Source of the DNA: BQJU01 sp965229635
Lineage (GTDB): Bacteria > Bacteroidota > Bacteroidia > Chitinophagales > Saprospiraceae
Direction: 5' to 3'
DNA length: 64,000 nucleotides
NCBI GenBank assembly: GCA_965229635.1
Contig: OZ245894.1
Location: 6,510,001 to 6,574,000 of the forward strand
Shown here: in pieces, positions 34,484 through 42,887 of the stretch
Layout: each line of letters starts with the position of its first letter
Position numbering within the stretch: position 1 is the first letter of the stretch
Program-made: the position numbers and the translations under genes
Notes under the pieces: model-generated
What the model was told of the DNA's origin: nothing
Databases searched by the model: none
The model's input: the letters and a program-made list of their open reading frames with translations, nothing else

Positions 34484-34550
34484 ACCAGGAAATAGGACAA
34501 AATATCGCAACTTTGCGAGATTACTTTCAAAATTCGAAAATAAAGATATT

Positions 34551-35867
34551 ATGGCTGAAATCATTCGCATGCCCCGAATGAGCGATACAATGGAAGAAGG
34601 CAACATTGTTGACTGGCTAAAATCGGAAGGAGATCAGGTAGAAGCCGGAGAAACACTTGCCGAAGTGGAAACTGATAAAGCCACCATGGAGCTGGATAGT
34701 TTTGTGGACGGTGTTTTATTGCATATTGCTGTTAAAGAAGGTCCCGTCCCCATCGATGGAGTGATTGCCGTTATTGGTAAAAAGGGGGAAGACTGGAAAG
34801 CGGCTCTGGAAGCTGCCGAAAGCTCAAATGACAATGGTTCTGACGAAGCTGATGAAGCGCAAGAAAAAGAGGAAAGCAAGCCGGAAGAGACCGCTGCTCC
34901 TGCCAGTAGTGCTTCGACGCCGGAAACAAGTGAATCCACAGGTAATGACAAAAGAATAAAAGCCTCTCCATTGGCCCGCAGTATGGCCAAGGAAGCGGGC
35001 GTGGATATTGACAAGATATCCGGCAGTGGTGACAGCGGCCGCATCGTCAAGCGCGATGTAGAGGCTTTCATTGAAAAACAAGAGTCAGCGCCAGCCCCCG
35101 AAGCGGCTCCGGCACAGGCTCCAGCGGCTCAAGTAGCCAAGGAAGAAGCGCCACCGGTGGTGCCTTTTACCTTCGGTGGTGGCGAAGCTAACTACGAAGA
35201 TACTCCGATCTCGCAGATGCGGAAGACCATTGCTCGTCGGTTGGCAGAGAGCAAATTTACTGCTCCCCACTTCTACCTGACCGTGGAAATCGATATGGCG
35301 AAGGCGATATCTACCCGCAAGCGCATCAATGAAGTATCTCCGATCCGGATTTCCTTCAATGATTTGGTGGTCAAAGCAGCGGCAGCCGCACTGCGTCAGC
35401 ATCCGGCGATTAACTCCAGCTGGTTGGGCGACAAGATTCGTCGTAATAATGATGTCAATGTTGGCGTAGCCGTAGCGGTTCCAGATGGTTTGCTCGTACC
35501 GGTGATTCGCTATGCGGATATGAAGACGCTTTCGCAAATCAATACGGAGGTAAAAGCTTTGGCTGAAAAGGCCAAGAATAAGAAGCTACAGCCCGATGAA
35601 ATGCAGGGCAATACCTTTACTATTTCCAACCTGGGGATGTTTGGCATTGAAGAATTTACGGCCATCATTAACCCACCAGATTCCTGTATTCTGGCAGTAG
35701 GCTCCATCGTGGAAAAGGCCGTAGTAAAAGACGGCGAACTGGCCATCGGTAATATGATGAAGGTAACCCTATCATGCGACCACCGGGTAGTAGATGGCGC
35801 AACGGGCGCTCAATTTTTACAGACGTTTAAGTCCATTCTCGAAGATCCCATTCGATTGATGGTCTAA
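34551..35867 (+). CDS. Dihydrolipoamide acetyltransferase, E2 of pyruvate dehydrogenase
   Basis: A 438-residue E2 subunit. One lipoyl domain (1-80) carries the lipoylated lysine Lys43 in EVETDKATMELD. An acidic then Ala/Pro-rich linker follows. The peripheral subunit-binding domain (about 135-172) reads IKASPLARSMAKEAGVDI and SGRIVKRDVEAF. The catalytic domain (about 215-438) ends with SCDHRVVDGATGAQFLQTF, which holds the active-site His and Asp. PRMSDTMEEGNIVDWLKSEG at the N terminus is typical of pyruvate dehydrogenase E2 rather than of 2-oxoglutarate or branched-chain forms. It is transcribed alone; E1 and E3 are not in the window. Confidence 0.93.
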   Translation: MAEIIRMPRMSDTMEEGNIVDWLKSEGDQVEAGETLAEVETDKATMELDSFVDGVLLHIAVKEGPVPIDGVIAVIGKKGEDWKAALEAAESSNDNGSDEADEAQEKEESKPEETAAPASSASTPETSESTGNDKRIKASPLARSMAKEAGVDIDKISGSGDSGRIVKRDVEAFIEKQESAPAPEAAPAQAPAAQVAKEEAPPVVPFTFGGGEANYEDTPISQMRKTIARRLAESKFTAPHFYLTVEIDMAKAISTRKRINEVSPIRISFNDLVVKAAAAALRQHPAINSSWLGDKIRRNNDVNVGVAVAVPDGLLVPVIRYADMKTLSQINTEVKALAEKAKNKKLQPDEMQGNTFTISNLGMFGIEEFTAIINPPDSCILAVGSIVEKAVVKDGELAIGNMMKVTLSCDHRVVDGATGAQFLQTFKSILEDPIRLMV

Positions 35868-35954
35868 TATATTCAACGGACAAACAATACGAATCAGGAA
35901 GTGTTATGTAAATGCTTCCTGATTTTTTATTTGAACAACATTGATCATTTATCT

Positions 35955-36314
35955 ATGGGAAAAACATTAGTGCTCGGTGCCTCTCCTAACCCGGATCGGA
36001 TTTCGAATCTGGCGATTCACCGACTTTTGGATGCCGGTAAAGACCCGATTGCGCTGGGCATTCGCAAAGGAAATATTGCAGGAATTGAGATTTTGCTAGG
36101 GAAGCCTGAGTTAGATGATATTGATACTGTTACACTCTATATCGGGCCAGACCGCCAGCCTGAATACTACGACTACCTATTGGCTTTAAAGCCAAAAAGA
36201 ATCATCTTCAACCCAGGCACGGAAAATCCGGAATTGGTCAAACTGGCCAGGGAAAATGGCATTGAAGCGGAGATTGCCTGCACACTGGTGATGATTGCAG
36301 CAAACACCTATTAA
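35955..36314 (+). CDS. CoA-binding domain protein
   Basis: The 119-residue protein is a stand-alone Rossmann-like CoA-binding domain of the YccU type. It shows TLVLGASPNPDRISNLAIHRL at the N terminus and KPKRIIFNPGTENPELVKLARENGIE in the second half, ending with CTLVMIAANTY. I chose the ATG at 35955 over the one at 35901 because family similarity begins at MGKTLVLGAS. Function in the family is unproven. A 14-bp hairpin follows the gene. Confidence 0.88.
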   Translation: MGKTLVLGASPNPDRISNLAIHRLLDAGKDPIALGIRKGNIAGIEILLGKPELDDIDTVTLYIGPDRQPEYYDYLLALKPKRIIFNPGTENPELVKLARENGIEAEIACTLVMIAANTY

Positions 36315-36342
36315 TAGACTTGTTCCGATGGGATAGAAAAAG

Positions 36343-36372
36343 AATAGCAGCGAGGAAATCCTCACTGCTATT
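36343..36372 (+). terminator. Hairpin after the CoA-binding protein gene
   Basis: AATAGCAGCGAGGA (36343-36356) pairs with TCCTCACTGCTATT (36359-36372) with one mismatch. There is no T run, so termination is likely but not certain; it may also serve the facing minus-strand gene. Confidence 0.5.
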
Positions 36373-36474
36373 AAATCGCTATCGCGAACGTGAATGAAGT
36401 CTCGGGATTTAGTTATAAGTTGCCGTCCGGGTCTCCTCCATTCGCAACAGGACTAATGTGAACATGCGTATTTC

Positions 36475-36696
36475 TTAGGCTTTATTGCCTTCTTTTTCAA
36501 TTTCTGGCATCTGACACTCCTCACCTTCCTTGCGACCGCACACGGTACATTCGCCAATCTCGGATTTCAGCATCGGATTGTTGGTCGCACAAGTGCCTCT
36601 GAACTCCTTACCGGTAAATAACTGCCGGATATTGATCAGCGCAAAAGATAATCCGAATACAACAAAGATAATGGCTAATACATATAAAAACTCCAT
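36475..36696 (-). CDS. Small single-span membrane protein with cysteine cluster, NqrM-like layout
   Basis: A 73-residue protein with one N-terminal membrane helix (MEFLYVLAIIFVVFGLSFAL) followed by a basic/turn segment and four cysteines: GTCATNN, ECTVCGRK and ECQMPE. The arrangement of one membrane helix plus a G-x-C motif and a CxxC resembles NqrM (DUF539), the small maturation factor of the Na+-pumping NADH:quinone reductase, and the same small family is common in Bacteroidota. The canonical GSCGG is not present, so the link is tentative. Transcribed divergently from mazG. Confidence 0.7.
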   Translation of the reverse strand: MEFLYVLAIIFVVFGLSFALINIRQLFTGKEFRGTCATNNPMLKSEIGECTVCGRKEGEECQMPEIEKEGNKA

Positions 36697-36759
36697 GAAA
36701 ATCGTGGTTTCTTAATTTATAAAACTCATCTTTTAAACACGAGCTTCACAAATAAGGTT

Positions 36760-36767
36760 TATTTTTG
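36760..36767 (+). promoter_or_regulatory. TAnnTTTG promoter box for mazG
   Basis: TATTTTTG, perfect match, predicting transcription from about 36772 and a 28-nt leader to the GTG start. Confidence 0.45.
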
Positions 36768-36799
36768 TCATTTAAACGATTTACAAAATTAAGAGAAAA

Positions 36800-37570
36800 G
36801 TGGAAAACAAAGCGGCAAAAGTTGAAGCATTTGCCAGATTATTGCAAATAATGGACGAATTGCGGGAAAAGTGTCCCTGGGACCGAAAGCAAACCCTGGA
36901 AAGCCTCCGCAATCTGACTATTGAAGAGACCTACGAACTGGCCGATGCGATACTGGAGCAAGACCTGGAAGGCGTAAAAGAAGAAATTGGTGATTTGATG
37001 CTACATATGGTGTTTTATGCCAAGATTGCTGAAGAGAAAAGGGCGTTTGATATTGCGGAAGCGTTAAATGCCGTTTGTGAAAAGCTCATCAAGCGCCACC
37101 CGCATATTTATGGTGATTTTCAGGCCGATGATGAGGAGGCGGTGAAGAAAAACTGGGAAAAGCTCAAGCTACAGGAAGGCAAGCGCTCCGTACTGGGTGG
37201 AGTGCCTAACTCACTGCCCGCTATGGTCAAAGCCTACCGAATGCAGGAAAAAACCAAACAGGTGGGGTTTGAATGGGAAAACAGTGCTCAGGTGTGGGAA
37301 AAGGTGGAGGAAGAGATGGCGGAATTTAAGGAAACGATGGATGAGGAAATGTCGTTCGACAAAAAAGAGGAAGAATTCGGCGATTTGCTTTTTTCCCTGA
37401 TCAATTATGCGCGTTTTGAAGGCATTGATCCGGAAACCGCCCTGGAGCGGGTGAACCAGAAGTTTAAAAAACGATTTGAGTACATCGAAGCCAATGCCCC
37501 AAAAGCACTGGAAGAGATGAATTTGGCAGAAATGGATCATCTGTGGAACCAGGCCAAACAGGGATTATAA
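36800..37570 (+). CDS. mazG: Nucleoside triphosphate pyrophosphohydrolase MazG
   Basis: The 256-residue protein holds two tandem MazG domains. The first (about 8-110) has LREKCPWDRKQTLESLRNLTIEETYELADAI and EEIGDLMLHMVFYAKIAEE, giving the ExxE plus ExxD metal sites. The second (about 140-245) has KVEEEMAEFKE and EEFGDLLFSLINYARFEGIDPETAL. It hydrolyses NTPs to NMP and pyrophosphate, cleaning aberrant nucleotides and lowering ppGpp in E. coli. The start codon is GTG; no ATG precedes it in frame after the promoter. Confidence 0.95.
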   Translation: MENKAAKVEAFARLLQIMDELREKCPWDRKQTLESLRNLTIEETYELADAILEQDLEGVKEEIGDLMLHMVFYAKIAEEKRAFDIAEALNAVCEKLIKRHPHIYGDFQADDEEAVKKNWEKLKLQEGKRSVLGGVPNSLPAMVKAYRMQEKTKQVGFEWENSAQVWEKVEEEMAEFKETMDEEMSFDKKEEEFGDLLFSLINYARFEGIDPETALERVNQKFKKRFEYIEANAPKALEEMNLAEMDHLWNQAKQGL

Positions 37571-37603
37571 ACAGAATTCCATCGCATTTTGCCGAGGAAT
37601 TGT

Positions 37604-37611
37604 TACTTTTG
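37604..37611 (+). promoter_or_regulatory. TAnnTTTG promoter box upstream of the bifunctional nuclease gene
   Basis: TACTTTTG, perfect match, giving a leader of about 100 nt. Confidence 0.4.
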
Positions 37612-37717
37612 TGCCCTCTTTGATAAATTGTAAGGGGTCCAATTAAAAATCTGGCAATAAACGAACAACCTCATCGGTTAATCGCTTGTTGTGTAAAGTG
37701 ATGCACAGTAAGAATTT

Positions 37718-38314
37718 ATGAGAAAGATAGCTTTAGATATCGTAGCACTCTCCCACAGCGTTGCCCAATCGCACAATTACGCCGTGGTACTGGGAGAAAA
37801 AGATGGTTCACGCAGATTACCGATCGTTATTGGCAGCTTTGAAGCCCAGGCCATCGCCGTTGCCATGGAAAGGATGACCCCAAACCGCCCACTGACACAC
37901 GATCTTTTCAAGAATACATTAGAGACCTTTAACATCGATCTTAAAGAGGTGATTATCAACAACTTGCTCGACGGCATTTTCTACGCTCGTTTGATCTGCC
38001 TTAAGGATGGAGAGTTGATCGAAATTGATTCTCGCACCAGCGATGCGCTGGCCCTGGCGGTACGCTTTAATTGTCCGGTCTATACGTACGAATTTATTCT
38101 GGATGCAGCCGGTGTAGTACTGGAAGAAACTGATGAGGACGATGAAGAAGGAGTACCAGTAGAGGAAAGTGCAGGGGTTCCAAGAGGAAATGCCCTCTCC
38201 TCTTACTCTGATGATGCCTTGCAGAAATTGCTGGAAGAGGTCCTGGCTGAGGAAAACTACGAGCGCGCTGCCGAAATCCGTGATGAACTTAAAAAGCGGA
38301 AGGAACGGCAATAG
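37718..38314 (+). CDS. Bifunctional nuclease family (DUF151) protein with UvrB/C motif
   Basis: The 198-residue protein has a DUF151 domain (about 1-135): ALSHSVAQSHNYAVVLGEKDGSRRLPIVIGSFEAQAIA, RPLTHDLFKNTLE, and the typical EIDSRTSDALALAVRFNCPVYTYE. An acidic linker (DEDDEEG) leads to a C-terminal UvrB/UvrC motif (about 165-198: LQKLLEEVLAEENYERAAEIRDELKKRK), which mediates protein-protein contacts. Plant members show nuclease activity; bacterial function is unproven. It abuts the convergent threonine aldolase gene with no spacer. Confidence 0.9.
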   Translation: MRKIALDIVALSHSVAQSHNYAVVLGEKDGSRRLPIVIGSFEAQAIAVAMERMTPNRPLTHDLFKNTLETFNIDLKEVIINNLLDGIFYARLICLKDGELIEIDSRTSDALALAVRFNCPVYTYEFILDAAGVVLEETDEDDEEGVPVEESAGVPRGNALSSYSDDALQKLLEEVLAEENYERAAEIRDELKKRKERQ

Positions 38315-39334
38315 TTAAGCCAATCTTTTTAACACATCAATTGTTTTTTCAATCATTGCAGCGCTGACCTCCAAGTGCGTTACAAATCGTACGGTTTGTG
38401 GGCCAAAAGCTGTGGCTTTTATACCATGCTGAGCGAGTTTTTCCAGAAAGGTGGATGCATCCTGCGTTCCTGCCAGGTCAAAAATCACAATATTGGATTG
38501 TACCGGCCGTACTGAAGCTACATAAGGTAAAGAAGAAAGTACTTCTCCCAGTTGTTTGGCATGGTCGTTATCCTCCTTCAATCGATCCACCTGATGATCA
38601 AGGGCAAAAATCCCGGCTGCGGCCAGGAAACCAGCCTGGCGCATACCACCGCCCATGACTTTTCGTATACGGCGTGCCTGGCGGATAAAGTCGGTATCAC
38701 CGATGAGGACAGAGCCTACCGGTGCGCCCAGACCTTTTGACAAACAAATGGAAATGCTGTCGAACAGTTTGCCCACTTCCAAAGTCGATTCTCCGGTTTC
38801 TACCAGAGCATTGAATAAACGGGCACCATCCAGATGAAGACGCAGGCCCCGATCACGGCACAACTGACTAATGGGTGTCATTTCCGGGATCGTGTAATAG
38901 CTTCCACCTCCCTTATTACAGGTATTTTCCAGAACAACAAGTCGACTCAGTGGCAGCCAATCGTACACGGGCTTGATAGCCGCAGCGACCTGTTCAGCCG
39001 TGATTTTGCCATTGGTGCCTTTGATCAGGTTGATGCCCACCCCGGAATTGAAGCTGTAACCACCGGTTTCGTATTGGTACACATGTGAATACTCGTCACA
39101 GATCACCTCATCAAGTGGCTGTGTATGGGTTTTGATGGCAATCTGATTGGTCATTGTACCGGAGGGACAAAACAGCGCTGCTGCCTTGCCAAATAAGGCA
39201 GCGGCTTTTGCTTCCAGGGCATTAATTGTAGGGTCTTGACCAAAGACGTCGTCGCCAACTTTGGCGGCCATCATGGCTTCTAACATCTTCGCAGTGGGGC
39301 GAGTTACCGTATCGCTGATCAGGTTAATTTCCAT
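38315..39334 (-). CDS. ltaE: Low-specificity L-threonine aldolase
   Basis: The 339-residue PLP enzyme (fold type I) cleaves L-threonine and L-allo-threonine to glycine and acetaldehyde. It begins INLISDTVTRPTAKMLEAM, continues with GDDVFGQDPTINALE, FCPSGTMTNQIAIKTH and LHLDGARLFNA, and has the cofactor lysine in SICLSKGLGAPVGSVL, followed by RRIRKVMGGGMRQAGFLAAAG. All these are family signatures. Length is normal. The next gene on the same strand ends the other way; the YcxB-like gene starts 25 nt upstream, so they may share a transcript. Confidence 0.93.
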   Translation of the reverse strand: MEINLISDTVTRPTAKMLEAMMAAKVGDDVFGQDPTINALEAKAAALFGKAAALFCPSGTMTNQIAIKTHTQPLDEVICDEYSHVYQYETGGYSFNSGVGINLIKGTNGKITAEQVAAAIKPVYDWLPLSRLVVLENTCNKGGGSYYTIPEMTPISQLCRDRGLRLHLDGARLFNALVETGESTLEVGKLFDSISICLSKGLGAPVGSVLIGDTDFIRQARRIRKVMGGGMRQAGFLAAAGIFALDHQVDRLKEDNDHAKQLGEVLSSLPYVASVRPVQSNIVIFDLAGTQDASTFLEKLAQHGIKATAFGPQTVRFVTHLEVSAAMIEKTIDVLKRLA

Positions 39335-39358
39335 AAACTGTTGCTGAACTTTTTTACT

Positions 39359-39877
39359 TTACTGAGGTACTTTTCCTTCAATAAAAGAGACAAAGGCCTG
39401 TTCTTCTTCACGGCTTTTAAAAGCGATTTTAGGCACTACAATCGCCTGATTGGCGGCAATGTAGAGAAAATAGTTTTCTACCGATTCCTGAAACTTGTGA
39501 AGAATATCCCACTGGTAAGTGGTATTTGAAGATGGAGAATTGAGGTAGAATTCCTTCTCAGTGATGATCAATTCCCGCCAGCCAGTCAGGCTTTTTGAGG
39601 AGTCCTGCTGCTTTTTTATCTGTTTTTTGAGGATAAACCGAAATAAAAAGTACCATAAGCCAAGCATCAGGGCAACGGGAAAAATGTATGACATTAGTTG
39701 ACTCATGAGGTCTCCTTCAGTCTGGCTTAGCATGGAAATGAGAAACATCACAGCCGCAAAAAGCAGTATCCAAACGAGATACTTCCTAAATGGACTCGTC
39801 TTCATAAAGTTTTTACTCAGATCGAGCAACATATCGCTGTTTTGCTCGTACTTCAGGTGAAATTTCACATCTTCCAT
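39359..39877 (-). CDS. YcxB-like membrane protein
   Basis: The 172-residue protein has two membrane helices (about residues 32-50 and 64-84) separated by a short loop, then a cytosolic C-terminal domain of the YcxB-like type: LTGWRELIITEKEFYLNSPSS, TYQWDILHKFQESVENYFLYIA and IVVPKIAFKSREEEQAFVSFI. The family has no known function. The start overlaps the end of dapF by 13 nt, so the two are translationally coupled. Confidence 0.85.
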   Translation of the reverse strand: MEDVKFHLKYEQNSDMLLDLSKNFMKTSPFRKYLVWILLFAAVMFLISMLSQTEGDLMSQLMSYIFPVALMLGLWYFLFRFILKKQIKKQQDSSKSLTGWRELIITEKEFYLNSPSSNTTYQWDILHKFQESVENYFLYIAANQAIVVPKIAFKSREEEQAFVSFIEGKVPQ

Positions 39878-40671
39878 AGGTCATGTTTGAGGTTTATTTT
39901 TCCTGAGAATACCTGTTGGGCCGGGCCGCATAACCAGACCTCTGTATACGTACTGCCTTTTTGTGTAAAGCGTACCTCCAGTTGACCTCCTTTGGTGGCC
40001 ACTTTTACAGTGCGGCTGTTCTCACCATTGCCAAACTGCTGATGGTAAGCCATTGCCGCTGCTGTTACGCCGGTGCCACACGAAAGCGTTTCATCCTCCA
40101 CTCCTCGCTCATAGGTGGCTACCGAAATACCCTCATCGGTATTTTGCACAAAATTCACATTGGTGCCCCGTGCCTTAAACCGATCGGAATACCGAATTGC
40201 TTTGCCATTGCCGACAACGTCCCAGTCTCCCACGTTTTCGACAAACTGCACGTAGTGTGGCGAGCCGGTATTGAGGTAATAATAATCTGTTCCCTTTTCC
40301 ACTTCCCTTACCTCGCTCATCTTCAATTCTACCCAGCCATCAGGGCGGATTTTAGCTTCGTGAGGCCCATCTACCGCCAGAAATTTACAGAATTGATCAA
40401 CGACGCCCAAATATTTGGCGAAAGCCACCACACAACGGCCACCATTGCCACACATGCTTCCTTCCCGCCCATCGGCATTGAAGTAAACCATTTGAAAATC
40501 ATAATCCGGGTGGTTCTGTAGCAAGATCAGCCCGTCTGCACCAATGCCAAAACGCCGGTCGCAAAGGTGGCTTACCCGCATCTCGTTCCATTCCGAAATG
40601 GAGGGCTGGCGGTTGTCGATCATGACAAAATCATTGCCGGTGCCCTGATATTTATAAAATGATAATTCCAT
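39865..40671 (-). CDS. dapF: Diaminopimelate epimerase
   Basis: The 268-residue enzyme interconverts LL- and meso-diaminopimelate for lysine and peptidoglycan synthesis. The N terminus YKYQGTGNDFVMIDNR is diagnostic. The two catalytic cysteines are in GSMCGNGGRCVVAFAKYL (second Cys) and in DETLSCGTGVTAAAMAY. GIGADGLILL and TGSPHYVQFVENV are also conserved. Length is normal. It is 6 nt downstream of a small membrane protein gene and overlaps the YcxB-like gene by 13 nt, forming a three-gene operon. Confidence 0.96.
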   Translation of the reverse strand: MELSFYKYQGTGNDFVMIDNRQPSISEWNEMRVSHLCDRRFGIGADGLILLQNHPDYDFQMVYFNADGREGSMCGNGGRCVVAFAKYLGVVDQFCKFLAVDGPHEAKIRPDGWVELKMSEVREVEKGTDYYYLNTGSPHYVQFVENVGDWDVVGNGKAIRYSDRFKARGTNVNFVQNTDEGISVATYERGVEDETLSCGTGVTAAAMAYHQQFGNGENSRTVKVATKGGQLEVRFTQKGSTYTEVWLCGPAQQVFSGKINLKHDLWKM

Positions 40672-40677
40672 GTTTTT

Positions 40678-40902
40678 TTAATCTTGGATGGCGGGTTCTT
40701 CCCTTTGCAACAATGTATCCGGCACCACTTCTAGTTTTGCATCTTCATTAAACCCAAATGGCACATCCAGCGCATAATGTCGATAGGCCATTATCGCTAG
40801 CAGCACCAGTATTAATACCAGGCCAAATAAGGAAAAACGCCAGCTAAATAAGTTGCCAGAATAAGCTGGTTCTTCTTGCGATTCTTTCTGTTCATCACTC
40901 AT
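40678..40902 (-). CDS. Small membrane protein of unknown function
   Basis: A 74-residue protein with a polar, acidic N terminus, one membrane helix (about residues 22-43, FSLFGLVLILVLLAIMAYRHY) and an acidic C-terminal tail. It ends 6 nt before the dapF start, so it is the first gene of that operon. I do not recognise a family. Confidence 0.65.
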   Translation of the reverse strand: MSDEQKESQEEPAYSGNLFSWRFSLFGLVLILVLLAIMAYRHYALDVPFGFNEDAKLEVVPDTLLQREEPAIQD

Positions 40903-40956
40903 AATATCATCATCTTTTGTTCTAAAGGCATCCTATGTTACAAAATTAGACAAAAA

Positions 40957-41096
40957 TCCTTCTGTGACAAATCTCCCCGATGTGAAATCGGGACGGGCTG
41001 TGGTCAAGCTAAAAGGGCAAGTATAAGTGCCCATCAAAAGCGTTGCTTATCCTTTTCGATTGACTCTGAATCACAAAAATTGTCAAAGAACCATAA
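40957..41096. repeat. Dispersed palindromic repeat, copy A
   Basis: A 140-bp element with outer termini TTCTGTGACAAAT and ATTGTCAAAGAACCATAA, an inner block CCCCGATGTGAAATCGGG (40975-40992) and an inner inverted pair GGTCAAGCTAAAAGGG / CCTTTTCGATTGAC. The same modules recur at 42681-42790 (inverted) and 53488-53546. It lies in the 316-nt spacer upstream of htrA. Confidence 0.6.
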
Positions 41097-41218
41097 AATA
41101 TGGTCCTGATTTAAGCCCCTGGTAAACTCTAAACCGTTATTGTGACGTTAATCTGGTAACGGCCATTGCGAAATCAACCGACTTTGTTTAATTTACAACC
41201 TGATTAATTCCCGATAAG

Positions 41219-42655
41219 ATGACGAGAAAGCATATTTTGTTAATGACGGCCTCTTCCTTGTTAAGCGCATTCCTGGCTGTTTTTATCTATCGATATTTTG
41301 ATAACCCAAAGGAAGTGGTCATTCGGGAAACCGTGCCTGCCCGCTACACCAATTACAATGAAGATCCGCTCAACGATATCCGTCCGCGAACCTTTTTATC
41401 TACGGCACCTACAGATTTTACCTCAGCGGCTGGAGCAGTAACACCAGCCGTGGTCAATATCCGTACCGTTCAGGGTGGCGGTTCCTTTGATTTCTGGCAC
41501 AGTGGTTCCTACGGTTCCTCTTCCGGTTCGGGAGTGATCATTTCTCCCGATGGTTTTATTGTGACTAATAACCACGTCATTGAGGATGGCGGAGAAATTG
41601 AGGTAACGCTACCCGATCAGCGCGAATTCAGCGCCGAGGTCATCGGTACCGACCCATCAACCGATCTGGCATTGTTGAAAATAAAAGGCAAAAAGCTGCC
41701 ATTTCTGGAATTTGGCAATTCTGACTCGGTAATGATTGGTGAATGGGTGCTAGCCATCGGTAATCCATTTGATTTATCCTCGACTGTAACCGCCGGGATT
41801 GTTAGTGCCAAGGGGCGTAGTATCGAAATTCTGGAGGGGCAGGACCGCATTGAGTCCTTCATCCAAACCGATGCGGCGGTCAACCCCGGCAATAGTGGCG
41901 GAGCCCTGGTCAACACCAACGGTGAACTCATTGGTATCAATACGGCCATCATCACCCGATCCGGACGTTATGAGGGTTATTCTTTCGCCGTACCGGGCAA
42001 TCTGGTCCGCAAGGTGATCAAAGACCTTCGGGACTACGGCACCGTACAACGCGGCGTATTGGGCGTATTCATTGACAAGGTAACCAACGAACTGGCCGAG
42101 GAGCTCGATCTGCCTTCGGTAGCCGGTGTGTACATCGAGCGCGTAACACCGGGAAGCGGTGCCGATGATGCCGGACTAAAGAAAGATGATGTGATTATTG
42201 GCATCAATGGTGTGGAAACCGAAACCCTGCCCGAAATGCAGGAGTTGGTGGGCCGCTATCGTCCAGGCAATAGCGTGACCATTGAATATATCCGCAAAGG
42301 CAAAGTGTACACCACAGATGTTATTCTGAAAGGTAAAAATAACAGTACAACATTGGTCACGGCCAAGGAAGGGGAAGTGCTTCGCGATCTGGGCTTTGAG
42401 TTGCGCAATCTGACCCGTGAGGAAAAACGCCGACTCAAAATAGAAGGCGTAAAGGTCATCAGTATTTATCGCGGCAGCAAAATGGAGCGTACCAATATGG
42501 ACCCTGGCTTTGTCATTACCCATATTGATAACAAACAAATTGGAAGTGTAGACGAATTTGTGGCCAAACTGGAAAATGTAGGCGGGAAGGTAATGCTCGA
42601 GGGCATCTACGAAAACTATCCCGGCGAGTATTACTACGCTTTCCGTATGGAATAA
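41219..42655 (+). CDS. HtrA/DegP-family serine protease
   Basis: The 478-residue periplasmic or membrane-anchored protease has an N-terminal hydrophobic segment (about 6-25), a trypsin-like domain (about 60-265) and two PDZ domains (about 270-365 and 385-475). The catalytic triad is His119 (VTNNHVIEDGG), Asp149 (DPSTDLALLKIKG) and Ser226 (NPGNSGGALVNT). AIGNPFDLSSTVTAGIVSA and GINTAIITRSGRYEGYSFAVP are conserved neighbours. It degrades or refolds damaged envelope proteins. It is transcribed alone; dispersed repeats lie on both sides of it. Confidence 0.95.
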   Translation: MTRKHILLMTASSLLSAFLAVFIYRYFDNPKEVVIRETVPARYTNYNEDPLNDIRPRTFLSTAPTDFTSAAGAVTPAVVNIRTVQGGGSFDFWHSGSYGSSSGSGVIISPDGFIVTNNHVIEDGGEIEVTLPDQREFSAEVIGTDPSTDLALLKIKGKKLPFLEFGNSDSVMIGEWVLAIGNPFDLSSTVTAGIVSAKGRSIEILEGQDRIESFIQTDAAVNPGNSGGALVNTNGELIGINTAIITRSGRYEGYSFAVPGNLVRKVIKDLRDYGTVQRGVLGVFIDKVTNELAEELDLPSVAGVYIERVTPGSGADDAGLKKDDVIIGINGVETETLPEMQELVGRYRPGNSVTIEYIRKGKVYTTDVILKGKNNSTTLVTAKEGEVLRDLGFELRNLTREEKRRLKIEGVKVISIYRGSKMERTNMDPGFVITHIDNKQIGSVDEFVAKLENVGGKVMLEGIYENYPGEYYYAFRME

Positions 42656-42680
42656 TCAATCAACTTCCGTAAGTTTCTTG

Positions 42681-42790
42681 GTTCTTTGACAGATTTATTG
42701 CCTCAGAGTCAAGCTAAAAGGCCTACCAACGCTTCTTGCAGGCGCTTATGATCGACCTTTTAGCTTGACCACTAAATTTGTCAAAGAAGG
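42681..42790. repeat. Dispersed palindromic repeat, copy B
   Basis: A 110-bp imperfect inverted repeat directly after htrA, with termini TTCTTTGACAGATTTA and TAAATTTGTCAAAGAA and inner arms GTCAAGCTAAAAGG and CCTTTTAGCTTGAC. Read on the minus strand it matches copy A at 40957-41096 module by module, but lacks the CCCCGATG block. It can fold into a long hairpin and may act as a transcription terminator. Confidence 0.65.
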
Positions 42791-42887
42791 AGTTTCTTTA
42801 TAAAAAGTGAAGTGATTGGGCTTTACGTGGGAGAAATTTGGCTATTTTAAGCCCTCAAAACCAGAATAACCCAAGAGATTTGAAAGT